Origin: Curvivirga sp965219885
GTDB taxonomy: Bacteria > Pseudomonadota > Alphaproteobacteria > UBA8366 > Aestuariispiraceae
Length of the DNA stretch: 64,000 nt
NCBI RefSeq assembly: GCF_965219885.1
Contig: NZ_CBDCOT010000009.1
Span: forward strand, 558,001 to 622,000
Direction: 5' to 3'
The notes under the pieces were generated by a model. That model saw only the letters and a list, made by a program, of their open reading frames with translations, ran no database searches and was not told the origin of the DNA. Made by a program: the position numbers and the translations under genes. Shown piece after piece: positions 45,667-54,882 of the stretch (its first letter is position 1; the number at the start of each line of letters is the position of its first letter).

Positions 45667-46138
45667 CTGACTCGCCCTCTCCCATCAATGGGGAAATAGT
45701 TGCGTGACCTTTTGGCGCATTTGGATCAAAGCGGATAGAAAGTGAAATCCCCTTGTCATTTAACTGTGCCCGGATTTCCTCACAGGTACGCAAAGCCATG
45801 GATGCCGCGCTAAAAGGATCCCCATATTCATAAGGACCGCAAAGAATTTCCATCGGCTGATTTTGAACAGTACGGAAAAATTCATAATTCGTTTCATCCA
45901 GAACATGGTCCTGATAGGAAATCTGTATTTCAACAATTTCTACAACTTCGCCATCTTGACCACGAGCCGATTGAAGAAGTTCCTGTATAGAAATACCATT
46001 CTGACCAGTCGGCGCGTAACGCTCATCCTTCATAGTCATGAAATACATTTCATTTTCCGGCAGTAATTCCATAGGACTAAGAGTCATGCAGCCACTTAAG
46101 CAAACCGCCAATCCAATAGTTGTTAATAAAACTCTCAT
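45659..46138 (-). CDS. Lipoprotein of unknown function
   Basis: 159 residues. The signal peptide ends in a lipobox LSGC. The rest has SIQELLQSARGQDGEVVEI and ends with a short beta-rich part. Start at 46138 has GAGG upstream. I do not recognise a family. It is sandwiched between the GH-like gene and the Wzz gene, overlapping the latter. Confidence 0.75.
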   Translation of the reverse strand: MRVLLTTIGLAVCLSGCMTLSPMELLPENEMYFMTMKDERYAPTGQNGISIQELLQSARGQDGEVVEIVEIQISYQDHVLDETNYEFFRTVQNQPMEILCGPYEYGDPFSAASMALRTCEEIRAQLNDKGISLSIRFDPNAPKGHATISPLMGEGESDA

Positions 46139-46167
46139 AATAATCCTCAGTTCTGTTTCTGAGAATA

Positions 46168-48312
46168 TCATTGCAATCGAAAAGCCAATTCCTGAATCTG
46201 GGATTTAAAACTTTGCCATTTTCCACGCTGAACTTTTCTGGCATCCTGCCATTTCAACGGAATATCTGTGTGGATTTCATCACGCAACTTACGTGCTTCT
46301 CGATTCTGCTTGGCAGCGCCATCAAGCCACTTTAACCAGCGTAGATCAGATATCCCATTCACCATGTCGATCAGATTGATATCAATATCTGGATGCTGTA
46401 AACACGCAGTTTTACTGGGATACAGCATCTGAACGTCATCTTCACGACCATCAGTTGGATCAAATGGGTCGGCTGTAGGCATACGCCCGTGCCATTGTAG
46501 ATACCCATCCACGTCAGCACGCCACATGTAGAAACCAGAGCCTAATCTGGTATCTTCCATATTGTAAAACCAGATACGATTTTGAACCTTTTTTAGCTCC
46601 ATAATTTGAGCAATATCTACTCCAAATCCTGCATTTATGAGTGCTAAATCAACAAACTTTAGATAGTTCCAATCCTTGCGACTATTAAAATGGCCCGCTT
46701 TTTTCGCAAAAGGACTCTCATTTTGCAAAAAATCATGTAAATCAGAGATATGCCGTCCTGTGCCAAGATTTGAAGGTTCGTCGGCGATCGACAAATAGAG
46801 ATCATTAATCAAACCGGTTTGAATTGCCCTTTTGACAGCTGCATGATGACGCTTCATTGGCGTGTAAGCCAAGATATCACGATAACCAAAAGCTATCGCA
46901 CGATTATAGTCCGCCACGATGTTATCGGAAAATGGTGGGGCGATTGCGGTTAAGCCCAGAGAACTCAGATATTCTAAATCACACCAAATTTGTCGATTTA
47001 TTTCAGCCTCATCTCTCAGATATAAGGCGGGTTCCAGATATATCCCGATTGATTTAGGAATATCTGGAAGCGCTTGTTCTACAACATGAACTTTCAAGCC
47101 ACCTAAATCATAAATACCTGTTTTGACATTTTTCAGAATTCTAATCTGATAGATCGATGTCTCAGATTTGCTTACTTGCGTAGAAAAACGTCGTGACTGG
47201 CGAACAAGCATTCCGCTATTGGGCTGTGATCTATGAAAAGCTTGCTGCGGGTAATAGGCCTTAACATCAATGCCAGTAACGGAAATCAGTTCCTGATTAT
47301 CTGAAGGAACAAAGATCGTTTCGCCTGCGAAAACAACTATTTCTTTCACCGCATTAATTTGCCGTTCTTCAACGATATATGGCCATCTTTGATCAAACCA
47401 TTTTTTACGCTGTTCCTGAACAACTGATGCATAATCAAATCCAAGAGGTTCAAGTATCAATCCAGTTATTGTCGTGGCTTGAAGATTTGATCCTGCCAGT
47501 TCCAATTTAAATAGTCCATTGTTCACATTAACTTCAAATTGCCGTAAATCACCCCGCCGCGATCCAAAACTTACCCAAGGTGTTTCCTGATTTGCACGTT
47601 GCCCTTGCAGATATCTGCTTCTAATCCATTGATGGTGATTTTGCCTTAACAGATCCACATCTTGCCCATTAATTCGAATACGCCTCTCATAAAGAGGCGG
47701 TAATGTTTCCCATCCACCGATATCTTCAGTCCATAAACTTGCCCGCCACAGGCCATTTGATATGGGAATTTCAAGAAGTGTAATCCCTTTCAATCCGTCA
47801 CGAATAAGGCTATCCCCTCCCTTCCTGATAAAGGGTTGAACATTTATAGATTTAATATGAGACGATTGAGGTCCTAGTCGTTCGAACCCAAGAAATATGG
47901 GACTATCTATAGGGCCAAAATCATACGCAAGAACATCACTAGGCGGTTGTATTTCCGTTTTAACTATTGACTCAAAATCCAAGTCAGCAGGACTGAATAC
48001 CGTGAGAGAGTCTAGTCCATTCAACGCCAAGAACTTACCGTTTGGTGTCTGCAATGCAGATGGCTGCACCCATATTTCAAAAGCGCCCGGTAATACCCAC
48101 CTCTCTTCGTTTACTCGATCATGATAAGCCGGCTCAGGTTTATCCGTGATTTTTATGACCACGATCTGAGGCGATGATGTAGGGTTATAGCCTTGGATAT
48201 GATAATAACTTCCCGCTGTTGGACGGTTTTCATCAGTGTAGACTAACTCAAGATCACCGTCTGCAACTGCAGGGAAACTCAACAATAGACAAAAAACAAC
48301 AATTCGCCACAT
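46168..48312 (-). CDS. Secreted putative glycoside-hydrolase-like protein (DUF4091/GH123-like C-terminus)
   Basis: 714 residues with a signal peptide (LLLSFPAVADG). The first 400 residues look beta-rich and carry no motif I know. The last 300 resemble the DUF4091/GH123-like barrel: IGIYLEPALYLR, YLSIADEPSN, IWFYNMEDTRLGSGFYMWR, GYLQWHG, DPFDPTDG, MLYPS and a final GISDLRWLKWLDGAA. It may trim or modify the exopolysaccharide in the periplasm or outside. Its start overlaps the upstream glycosyltransferase stop (TAATG). Confidence 0.6.
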   Translation of the reverse strand: MWRIVVFCLLLSFPAVADGDLELVYTDENRPTAGSYYHIQGYNPTSSPQIVVIKITDKPEPAYHDRVNEERWVLPGAFEIWVQPSALQTPNGKFLALNGLDSLTVFSPADLDFESIVKTEIQPPSDVLAYDFGPIDSPIFLGFERLGPQSSHIKSINVQPFIRKGGDSLIRDGLKGITLLEIPISNGLWRASLWTEDIGGWETLPPLYERRIRINGQDVDLLRQNHHQWIRSRYLQGQRANQETPWVSFGSRRGDLRQFEVNVNNGLFKLELAGSNLQATTITGLILEPLGFDYASVVQEQRKKWFDQRWPYIVEERQINAVKEIVVFAGETIFVPSDNQELISVTGIDVKAYYPQQAFHRSQPNSGMLVRQSRRFSTQVSKSETSIYQIRILKNVKTGIYDLGGLKVHVVEQALPDIPKSIGIYLEPALYLRDEAEINRQIWCDLEYLSSLGLTAIAPPFSDNIVADYNRAIAFGYRDILAYTPMKRHHAAVKRAIQTGLINDLYLSIADEPSNLGTGRHISDLHDFLQNESPFAKKAGHFNSRKDWNYLKFVDLALINAGFGVDIAQIMELKKVQNRIWFYNMEDTRLGSGFYMWRADVDGYLQWHGRMPTADPFDPTDGREDDVQMLYPSKTACLQHPDIDINLIDMVNGISDLRWLKWLDGAAKQNREARKLRDEIHTDIPLKWQDARKVQRGKWQSFKSQIQELAFRLQ

Positions 48313-49424
48313 TAGTTATTCCACTGACGCAGAATGTTATCTAACTTACCTGCTTTGCTTCCCCAACTTTCATTTTTCACGCGCAACGACTGATCGTCAG
48401 ACGGTTTAATATTCCTTAAAACTGACACAAGATCATCCGATGTTTCAAAAACATTAACAACGTCTCGATAAGGTTCCATAGCGGGATAGCATGTAGTGAC
48501 AACAGGTGTATTAGACGCAATATATTCCCGAAGCTTAAGAGGATTACACGATCTAATTTGTTCGTTATCCTTGAAGGGAAGTAAGGCTGCCTGCCAATGT
48601 TGCACATAGCTTGGCAATTGCGCATGGGGCATAGCGTCTATCAACTGAATATTTTTAAGATTTCTAAAGGCGCTAATATCCGTTTTAATCGGCCCAATGA
48701 ACATAAAATCCCAATTTGGTAATTTTTTCGCTGTTTCTGCGATCAAATCCACGTCAATCCATTCCGCCAAACTTCCATAAAACCCTGCAATAGGTCGTTT
48801 GGTTTGACATTCTGGTGCTGGTTCCACAGGAGACGAAAATAATCCATAATCAACACCATGTGGTATCAGAATTGTTTTCTCCGCGGGGAATTTATCAGCA
48901 AGCTTTTGGCTGACCGTGATAATCAAATCAGCGGCCTCACCAAGACGTTTCTCGCATTCAAGAACAGGAGCATGATCAACGCCATCCAATGCGCCGAAAT
49001 CATCGCCACAATAATAAATCAACGCCTTCTTCTTTAAACCATCAAGGTAGTCAACAGCAGTTGGCAAAGATGTCCAAACGATAGGATCGCTACAATTATG
49101 ACTTCCTAAAACTTTATAAAGCTGACCTAACAATAATGATTGGTTCAACCTTGTGGCCACGCGATTTCCAGGCCAGGGAAAAACTTTGGGGGCGACGACA
49201 TCAACAGGTCCATCAACTTTATCTTCGACGGTTTGCTTCCTGAAAATTGCTCGACCTTTGGCAAACAGACGATTGAAGTCCCGAAAGTTGATCTGCGGAC
49301 GCCGCATACCGATTGAATTAATCCAGAACACCCGGCGATTTTTTGAAAGATGATGTATTAAATGTTGGGTACTGCTTGGGTGACTACCCCAATCTTCCCC
49401 AAAAACAATCATATCTGCATTCAT
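48312..49424 (-). CDS. Glycosyltransferase, GT-B fold
   Basis: 370 residues. FGEDWGSHPSSTQHLIHHL near the start, IYYCGDDFGALDGVDH, IPHGVDYGLFSSP and IAGFYGSLAEW are typical of GT-B enzymes of the TuaH-like group. KLREYIASNTPVVTTCYPAM lies near the donor site. It likely adds a sugar to the repeat unit. Its ATG overlaps the acyltransferase stop by 4 bases. Confidence 0.85.
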   Translation of the reverse strand: MNADMIVFGEDWGSHPSSTQHLIHHLSKNRRVFWINSIGMRRPQINFRDFNRLFAKGRAIFRKQTVEDKVDGPVDVVAPKVFPWPGNRVATRLNQSLLLGQLYKVLGSHNCSDPIVWTSLPTAVDYLDGLKKKALIYYCGDDFGALDGVDHAPVLECEKRLGEAADLIITVSQKLADKFPAEKTILIPHGVDYGLFSSPVEPAPECQTKRPIAGFYGSLAEWIDVDLIAETAKKLPNWDFMFIGPIKTDISAFRNLKNIQLIDAMPHAQLPSYVQHWQAALLPFKDNEQIRSCNPLKLREYIASNTPVVTTCYPAMEPYRDVVNVFETSDDLVSVLRNIKPSDDQSLRVKNESWGSKAGKLDNILRQWNN

Positions 49425-50170
49425 TTCTTGAACTCCAATATTTCTGGTTCTGGGTTTTCAGACATTAACGGTTTAATTACTTTTGCAGGACTGCCCCCAG
49501 CCAGAACATTAGCAGGTAGAGATTTGGTAACTATACTACCTGCAGCCACGATCGTGCCTTCGCCAATGGTGACGCCCGCCATCACCATCACACCTGTTCC
49601 AAGCCAGACATCTTTCTCAAGAATGATGTCCCCGGCCTGATCGTCATAATCTGATAAACCACGTGCGCGCTCATCTGCATTCACCGGATGCCCAGGATAG
49701 CCCGCCAGAAAATTACGCCCACCCATTCGTACATTGTCTGACAGTACAACACGTGTACCGACAGCAATTGTTGTTTGCCAACCGATCCCTACATTATGAC
49801 CAATGATTAACTCGGGGGCGGGATTAGATTTTGTGCGACCTGAAAATGTTGTGGCACCGGAAATTCTGCAATCATCTCCGCATTTTATTTTCAGAGGCCC
49901 ACTTATATAGGGCAACCCACCATATAGATTAAGTCGCTTTACTGACCCTTCAATTTGGCTTTTGAACATTGGTGTCAAATAGGTTGTTTGTATGAATAGC
50001 TCATATAGTGATGCGACCAATCGATGCGCCCTGTAGACAGGTCTATATAGCCCGCAAACGGATTTTGGAATTTCGATCGATTTACGAAATTGGTGTAATC
50101 TGCGTATAAAGCGGGCGGCATGGCTATCGCCATGCTTAGCCCATTGCTTAAATGACTGAACATGTATCAT
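49421..50170 (-). CDS. Hexapeptide-repeat acyltransferase
   Basis: 249 residues. The C-terminal half carries left-handed beta-helix repeats (LIIGHNVGIGWQTTIAVG, then DVWLGTGVMVMAGVTIGEG) and ends LAGGSPAKVIKPL, as in WcaF/NodL-type O-acetyltransferases. The N-terminal 90 residues are basic. It probably acetylates a sugar of the polymer. It overlaps glmS as ATGA. Confidence 0.87.
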   Translation of the reverse strand: MIHVQSFKQWAKHGDSHAARFIRRLHQFRKSIEIPKSVCGLYRPVYRAHRLVASLYELFIQTTYLTPMFKSQIEGSVKRLNLYGGLPYISGPLKIKCGDDCRISGATTFSGRTKSNPAPELIIGHNVGIGWQTTIAVGTRVVLSDNVRMGGRNFLAGYPGHPVNADERARGLSDYDDQAGDIILEKDVWLGTGVMVMAGVTIGEGTIVAAGSIVTKSLPANVLAGGSPAKVIKPLMSENPEPEILEFKK

Positions 50171-51954
50171 TCTACTGTCACCGATTTTGCAAGATTACGT
50201 GGTTGATCCACATCTGCTCCCAAGGCAACAGCCGTATAATAAGCCAGAAGTTGCATCGGCAGCGCATATAAAATTGGAACACAAAATTCGTCTACATCTT
50301 CAACTGACATATGTGCAAAGTCATCTAACGGTTCAGGACCAACTGTAATCACATTTGCGCCACGGGCTTTAACTTCATAAATGTTCGAGACTGTTTTTTC
50401 ATGAAGCGCGTCTTTTGGCAGAATTGAAACAACAGGTGTTCCTTCCTCAATCAATGCAATAGGACCATGTTTTAATTCACCGGCCCCAAATCCTTCTGCA
50501 TGAATATAAGAGATTTCTTTAAGTTTAAGCGCCCCTTCCATCGCAATTGGAAAAGATGTGTTACGTCCAATGAATAAGACATTCTTGGCATCTTTGATTT
50601 TTTTTGCGACTTTTTCTGCTTCTGGGGCTGATTTAAGCGCGTTTTGCACCAGATTGGGTAACTGATCCAATTGTTGGGTCAAAACCAAGGCTTGTTTGTG
50701 ATCCAATTCCCCGCGTTGCTGACCAGCTTTTATGGCTATCTGGGCCAATAAAGTAAGTTGTGTGGTAAACGCCTTTGTGGAGGCCACACCGATTTCTGTA
50801 CCAGCCATCGTATGGAAAACCAAATCCGATTCCCGCGCAATGGAACTTTCCGGCACATTCACAAGCGAAATAATTTTTTGCGCATGATCTTTGGCATATT
50901 TAAGTGCCGCTAATGTGTCTGCCGTTTCACCAGATTGAGAAATAAATAAAGCAGCCCCAGATTTTGATAAACATGGTTCACGATACCGGAATTCAGACGC
51001 GATATCTGTTTCAACCGGAAGTTTTGCATATTTTTCAAACCAGTATTTGGCAACAGAAGCTGCATAAAACGAAGTGCCACAAGCAACGATCGTCAAACGT
51101 GAAATATCTGCAAAATTAATTGGACAAGCCGCCACTTCCTGAACATTGGATCTAATGGTTTTTTCGATCACCTCTGGTTGTTCATGGATTTCTTTTAACA
51201 TGAAATGTGCAAAACCACCTTTATCAGTTGCCTTTGTCATTTTGCTACGGGTCAACATTTCACGATATACGTCTTTATTGTTAATATCAGAAATTTGAAT
51301 TTCTTCACGACCTAATACTGCAATATCGCCTTCCTCTAGATAGGCAATTTGTTTAGCATTTTTAGAGAGAGCAATACCATCTGAAGCTAGATAAGCCCCA
51401 TGATCCGCTTTACCAATAACTAGAGGACTTCCCTTACGAGCAGCAAAAAGATGATCAGGATCATCACGCATTAAGACACCTAAAGCGTAAGCCCCTTCTA
51501 AACGTAAAACGGCCTCTTTTAAAGCAGCTTCCTGACTAAACCCTTTGGCAATATAATGCGTGATCAGATGTGGAATCACTTCTGTATCAGTTTCGCTTTC
51601 AAATACATGACCTTCTGCCATTAACTCTTCGCGAATATCGTGAAAATTTTCAATAATACCATTGTGAACAACGGCTACTTCAGAGGTTAGATGCGGATGC
51701 GCATTTGCAACGCTTGGCCCACCATGTGTTGCCCATCTTGTATGACCGATGCCAGATGCTCCATCTAAAGGGGATTGGTCCAATAATTCTTCAAGTCGAT
51801 CCAGCTTTCCTTTCGCACGACGGCGGGAAATCGCCTGATCTTTCAAGATAGCCACACCGGCTGAGTCATAGCCCCGATATTCAACATTATGTAAACCTGT
51901 TAAGAGATCGTGAATAACTGTACCGCCGTTAATGGCGCCAACAATACCACACAT
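50167..51954 (-). CDS. glmS: Glutamine-fructose-6-phosphate aminotransferase GlmS
   Basis: 595 residues, full length. The N-terminal glutaminase starts MCGIVGAINGG with Cys2 as nucleophile; two SIS domains follow (CGTSFYAA, SQSGETADT, ASTKAFTTQ) and it ends LAKSVTVE. It makes glucosamine 6-phosphate for UDP-GlcNAc. It is first in the long polymer operon and carries a sigma-54 promoter, so it may be a locus-dedicated copy; whether a housekeeping glmS exists elsewhere is unknown. Confidence 0.95.
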   Translation of the reverse strand: MCGIVGAINGGTVIHDLLTGLHNVEYRGYDSAGVAILKDQAISRRRAKGKLDRLEELLDQSPLDGASGIGHTRWATHGGPSVANAHPHLTSEVAVVHNGIIENFHDIREELMAEGHVFESETDTEVIPHLITHYIAKGFSQEAALKEAVLRLEGAYALGVLMRDDPDHLFAARKGSPLVIGKADHGAYLASDGIALSKNAKQIAYLEEGDIAVLGREEIQISDINNKDVYREMLTRSKMTKATDKGGFAHFMLKEIHEQPEVIEKTIRSNVQEVAACPINFADISRLTIVACGTSFYAASVAKYWFEKYAKLPVETDIASEFRYREPCLSKSGAALFISQSGETADTLAALKYAKDHAQKIISLVNVPESSIARESDLVFHTMAGTEIGVASTKAFTTQLTLLAQIAIKAGQQRGELDHKQALVLTQQLDQLPNLVQNALKSAPEAEKVAKKIKDAKNVLFIGRNTSFPIAMEGALKLKEISYIHAEGFGAGELKHGPIALIEEGTPVVSILPKDALHEKTVSNIYEVKARGANVITVGPEPLDDFAHMSVEDVDEFCVPILYALPMQLLAYYTAVALGADVDQPRNLAKSVTVE

Positions 51955-51994
51955 GGACTTCCTCCTCTTGCAATATTAAACTTTGTTAAACCTT

Positions 51995-52010
51995 TGCAGA
52001 GAGCATGCCC
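51995..52010 (-). promoter_or_regulatory. Sigma-54 promoter of glmS operon
   Basis: On the minus strand GGGCAT-GCTCT-CTGCA gives GG-N10-GC about 45 bases before glmS. The activator-like palindrome lies about 55 bases further upstream at 52061. The operon would run from glmS to the sugar transferase at 41316. Confidence 0.65.
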
Positions 52011-52060
52011 AAAATTTATTCAATATTTTCAATTAGTTAAAATTTAGAAACAAGTGAAAT

Positions 52061-52073
52061 TCTCATTATGCGA
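52061..52073. promoter_or_regulatory. Upstream activator site TCTCA-TTA-TGCGA
   Basis: A 13-base copy of the repeated pattern, TCTCATTATGCGA, in the 152-base gap upstream of glmS. It lies in the usual position relative to the sigma-54 promoter at 51995. Confidence 0.65.
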
Positions 52074-52106
52074 TACAATTAGCGAAACATGAGTTCAATT
52101 TGCTTT

Positions 52107-53474
52107 TCAATATTTCTTTTGATGCACCAGTTTTTCAGAATAGCGGGAAATAGCCACGCCAAGGGATAGAAGAATATATACAGGCCATGTAAAACCCATA
52201 GTCAGAAAAGTCCCTGATACACAAAACCCGATCAGTCCGGCAAAAACCGCATAAGCGACGATATTTGCGACAACTTCATCAGTCTTTTCCAGACGTTGTA
52301 AAGTCTTTAACCCATTTCTGATTAGGGTAAATATCAAACTAATGAAGATCATAAAACCGATGAGACCTGTTTCTGCCAAAACACCAAACCAAGTACTATG
52401 GACCGCGTGGTTCTTACCATCCCAAAAATCACTATACATATAATAATTAGATAAAAAATTGTTGATCCCAACGCCGCTTATCGGATGTGAAAGCGCCATG
52501 CCAATTGCAGCATCCCAAGCATGTAAACGCCCCATGGATGATTCATCGATACCTGCTTCATGGGCACCGCCAGATGCACGGTCACTGATTCCAGCGACAG
52601 CAAATAAAATCATCAAACAGATAAGGCCAATGGAAAAGAACAAAGCCTTTGATTTAATCTTGCGATACCCAAAGACAGCCATCACCGACGTAATGCCCAA
52701 CAGGCCACCACGACTTTGTGTGGCAATGATTGCAGAAATCATAGTTATAAAACAGATAACGCCGAGCATTTTCGTACCCCATCCCGTTCCGGAGGTGAAA
52801 ACCAAGGCCAGCGCGAATGAAGCCGGAAACAACAAAACCAAAGCCAAGTCATTTGGATCTCCGAGCAATGATCCCAAATCACGACCAATTGTTGCCCGTG
52901 TTCCTTCTACAAGCCCAATCCCGTTCATCTTGTTATAAATGGTAACATAACCGACAATCAGACCAGCAATTAAGATGCTATAGAGCATGATCTTAAAGGC
53001 GCGTGTATCCTGTGATAACCAAGAAATCGCAAAAACCATAATTGCAATTTTAACATAAGTGCCTGACCAACTGGACATGGCCTCGCCTCTGTTCGTTGCT
53101 AAAAACACACCTAAGGTTACCAGTATGAAAAATACACAAAAAATACTGAATTCCGAACGCCAATAAACCTCAATTCTCTTTGTCATTAGATTGAAGGCTA
53201 AAGACGCGATCGTTCCCAATGCAAGCATCTGCGGGATGCGCAACGGATAAAGTTGAGGGAAAACTTCATGAATTCTGAAAAAGGAAAAAATAAGGAATCC
53301 CAGAACCATCAGAAACGGATAGCGAAGTGCTACAAATATCAAGATAGGTATCAGAGCCAATGCAACCGGAATGGCGGGGTGCGAGATCACATACCACGGT
53401 AAAACCAAAAACAAGCTCCCCAGTAAGGCAAAGATCACTTGTGTTGATCTATTATGCAATCCGTGTAGCTTCAT
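52107..53474 (-). CDS. O-antigen ligase/polymerase-like membrane protein (Wzy type)
   Basis: 455 residues with about 12 hydrophobic segments and one longer periplasmic loop. SQSRGGLLG and GVGINNF with AVHSTWFGVLAETG match the Wzy/WaaL pattern. It probably joins repeat units at the periplasmic face of the membrane. It overlaps the flippase gene by 23 bases and is last in its operon. Confidence 0.88.
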   Translation of the reverse strand: MKLHGLHNRSTQVIFALLGSLFLVLPWYVISHPAIPVALALIPILIFVALRYPFLMVLGFLIFSFFRIHEVFPQLYPLRIPQMLALGTIASLAFNLMTKRIEVYWRSEFSIFCVFFILVTLGVFLATNRGEAMSSWSGTYVKIAIMVFAISWLSQDTRAFKIMLYSILIAGLIVGYVTIYNKMNGIGLVEGTRATIGRDLGSLLGDPNDLALVLLFPASFALALVFTSGTGWGTKMLGVICFITMISAIIATQSRGGLLGITSVMAVFGYRKIKSKALFFSIGLICLMILFAVAGISDRASGGAHEAGIDESSMGRLHAWDAAIGMALSHPISGVGINNFLSNYYMYSDFWDGKNHAVHSTWFGVLAETGLIGFMIFISLIFTLIRNGLKTLQRLEKTDEVVANIVAYAVFAGLIGFCVSGTFLTMGFTWPVYILLSLGVAISRYSEKLVHQKKY

Positions 53475-54882
53475 GACATCTCACCGGAAGTTTCAAGAAT
53501 TTCATTAAAACTGCCATCCCACCAAGGACACCAATGGCAATCATTCCCATCACTATCTGAAGATAGATCTCCTCCAGATAATTTAAGGTGACAACCATTG
53601 ATCCTGTGTAAACTGCTAAAATAACCAGTTTTATAAACGGATAGGGTAAATTTAGTGTATTTTGCGCAACCACAATCGTTGTTCCAAAACGTATACCCAA
53701 GGCAATAAAAGTGGCCAAAATCGCGCCTTCAATGCCATATGCAGGAATAAACAAAAAGTAACTGGCAAAGGCGATTAAGGCACATGCGCCATCAATCAAT
53801 GCCGGAAGTTTTGTTGTTTTTTCAGTATAAATACCAAAACCTAAAGTTTGCGTTAAATTATGTATGGCCGCAAAGGCAACAAGATAGGGCACATATGTTA
53901 TGGATTGATGATAACTTACAGGGGTTAACCAAGTTATCAGCAATGGTGAAGCGGCACACACGCTCATCACCGCAGCACAAACAACGACAAAAGCAATAGA
54001 AGAGAAATGAGCAACTTTCTCCCGCCCGTTTTGCTGCGTTAACATACTAAAGCGTTTAGCTTGCCACCACATATCATAAGGTTGAATTAAAACAGCGGTG
54101 ATTAATCCGAATTTAGCCGCTAATGCATATTGCGCCATTGCAGCAGTGCCGACAGCATCCGCCAAAATCCAACGGTCAAAACTACCCATAATAAATCCGG
54201 CAATACCAGTAAAAATCAAAGGGCCACCATAAGGCCCAAACGCTTTAAAAGCCGCGAAATCAAATTTGATTCCAGTATCTTTTAATTGCAGATACCCCAT
54301 AAAGGCGCTTAAAGCGACACAAGCCACAAAACCTGCAAAGACAAATCCCGTTACACCAAAACCGAATGCAACCAAAATCGCTGCAAACCCAGCTTGAAAT
54401 GCTGTACGACCGAGACTACCAGCCAGATACAAGCCTGCTTTGGAACGTAAACGCAACCAAGCCAAGGGTACAAGTATTGTACCAGACAAGGATAAGCTTG
54501 TTAAAATAAGACGTGTTTGAATTTCAGTCACATCCCCTGGCAAAATATCCGCGATCGTCGATGCCATCATTTGCGTAATAAGAAAAGAAACAGCGGCAAT
54601 GATCCAGGATAAACCAAATAGTCGCGCTGCAATTTCTTTGGCTTTGTCCATTTCATTTTCATTACAAAATCTGAATAAAGTATCAGCCAATCCAAGCCCG
54701 ATTATGATACTTAGGATATCTGCCAGTGTTTGCAGGATATCCAACCGACCATAATCTTCTGGGCTTAGATAGTGGGTGAAAATGGGAATCATCAACAAAG
54801 AGATCCCCTTTGCACCCGCTAAGGCCAATGCATAAATTGCAGATTGCTGTAAAGCCGCTGGAAGTTTCTTAAGCAATTGCAT
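53452..54882 (-). CDS. Polysaccharide flippase (Wzx/oligosaccharide exporter type)
   Basis: 476 residues, about 14 hydrophobic segments. The N-terminus ALAGAKGISLLMIPIFTHYL with SPEDYGRLDILQT is the usual start of Wzx-type flippases. It moves lipid-linked repeat units across the inner membrane. It overlaps both neighbours, 14 bases with the sorted-protein gene and 23 with the polymerase gene. Confidence 0.92.
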   Translation of the reverse strand: MQLLKKLPAALQQSAIYALALAGAKGISLLMIPIFTHYLSPEDYGRLDILQTLADILSIIIGLGLADTLFRFCNENEMDKAKEIAARLFGLSWIIAAVSFLITQMMASTIADILPGDVTEIQTRLILTSLSLSGTILVPLAWLRLRSKAGLYLAGSLGRTAFQAGFAAILVAFGFGVTGFVFAGFVACVALSAFMGYLQLKDTGIKFDFAAFKAFGPYGGPLIFTGIAGFIMGSFDRWILADAVGTAAMAQYALAAKFGLITAVLIQPYDMWWQAKRFSMLTQQNGREKVAHFSSIAFVVVCAAVMSVCAASPLLITWLTPVSYHQSITYVPYLVAFAAIHNLTQTLGFGIYTEKTTKLPALIDGACALIAFASYFLFIPAYGIEGAILATFIALGIRFGTTIVVAQNTLNLPYPFIKLVILAVYTGSMVVTLNYLEEIYLQIVMGMIAIGVLGGMAVLMKFLKLPVRCHEATRIA

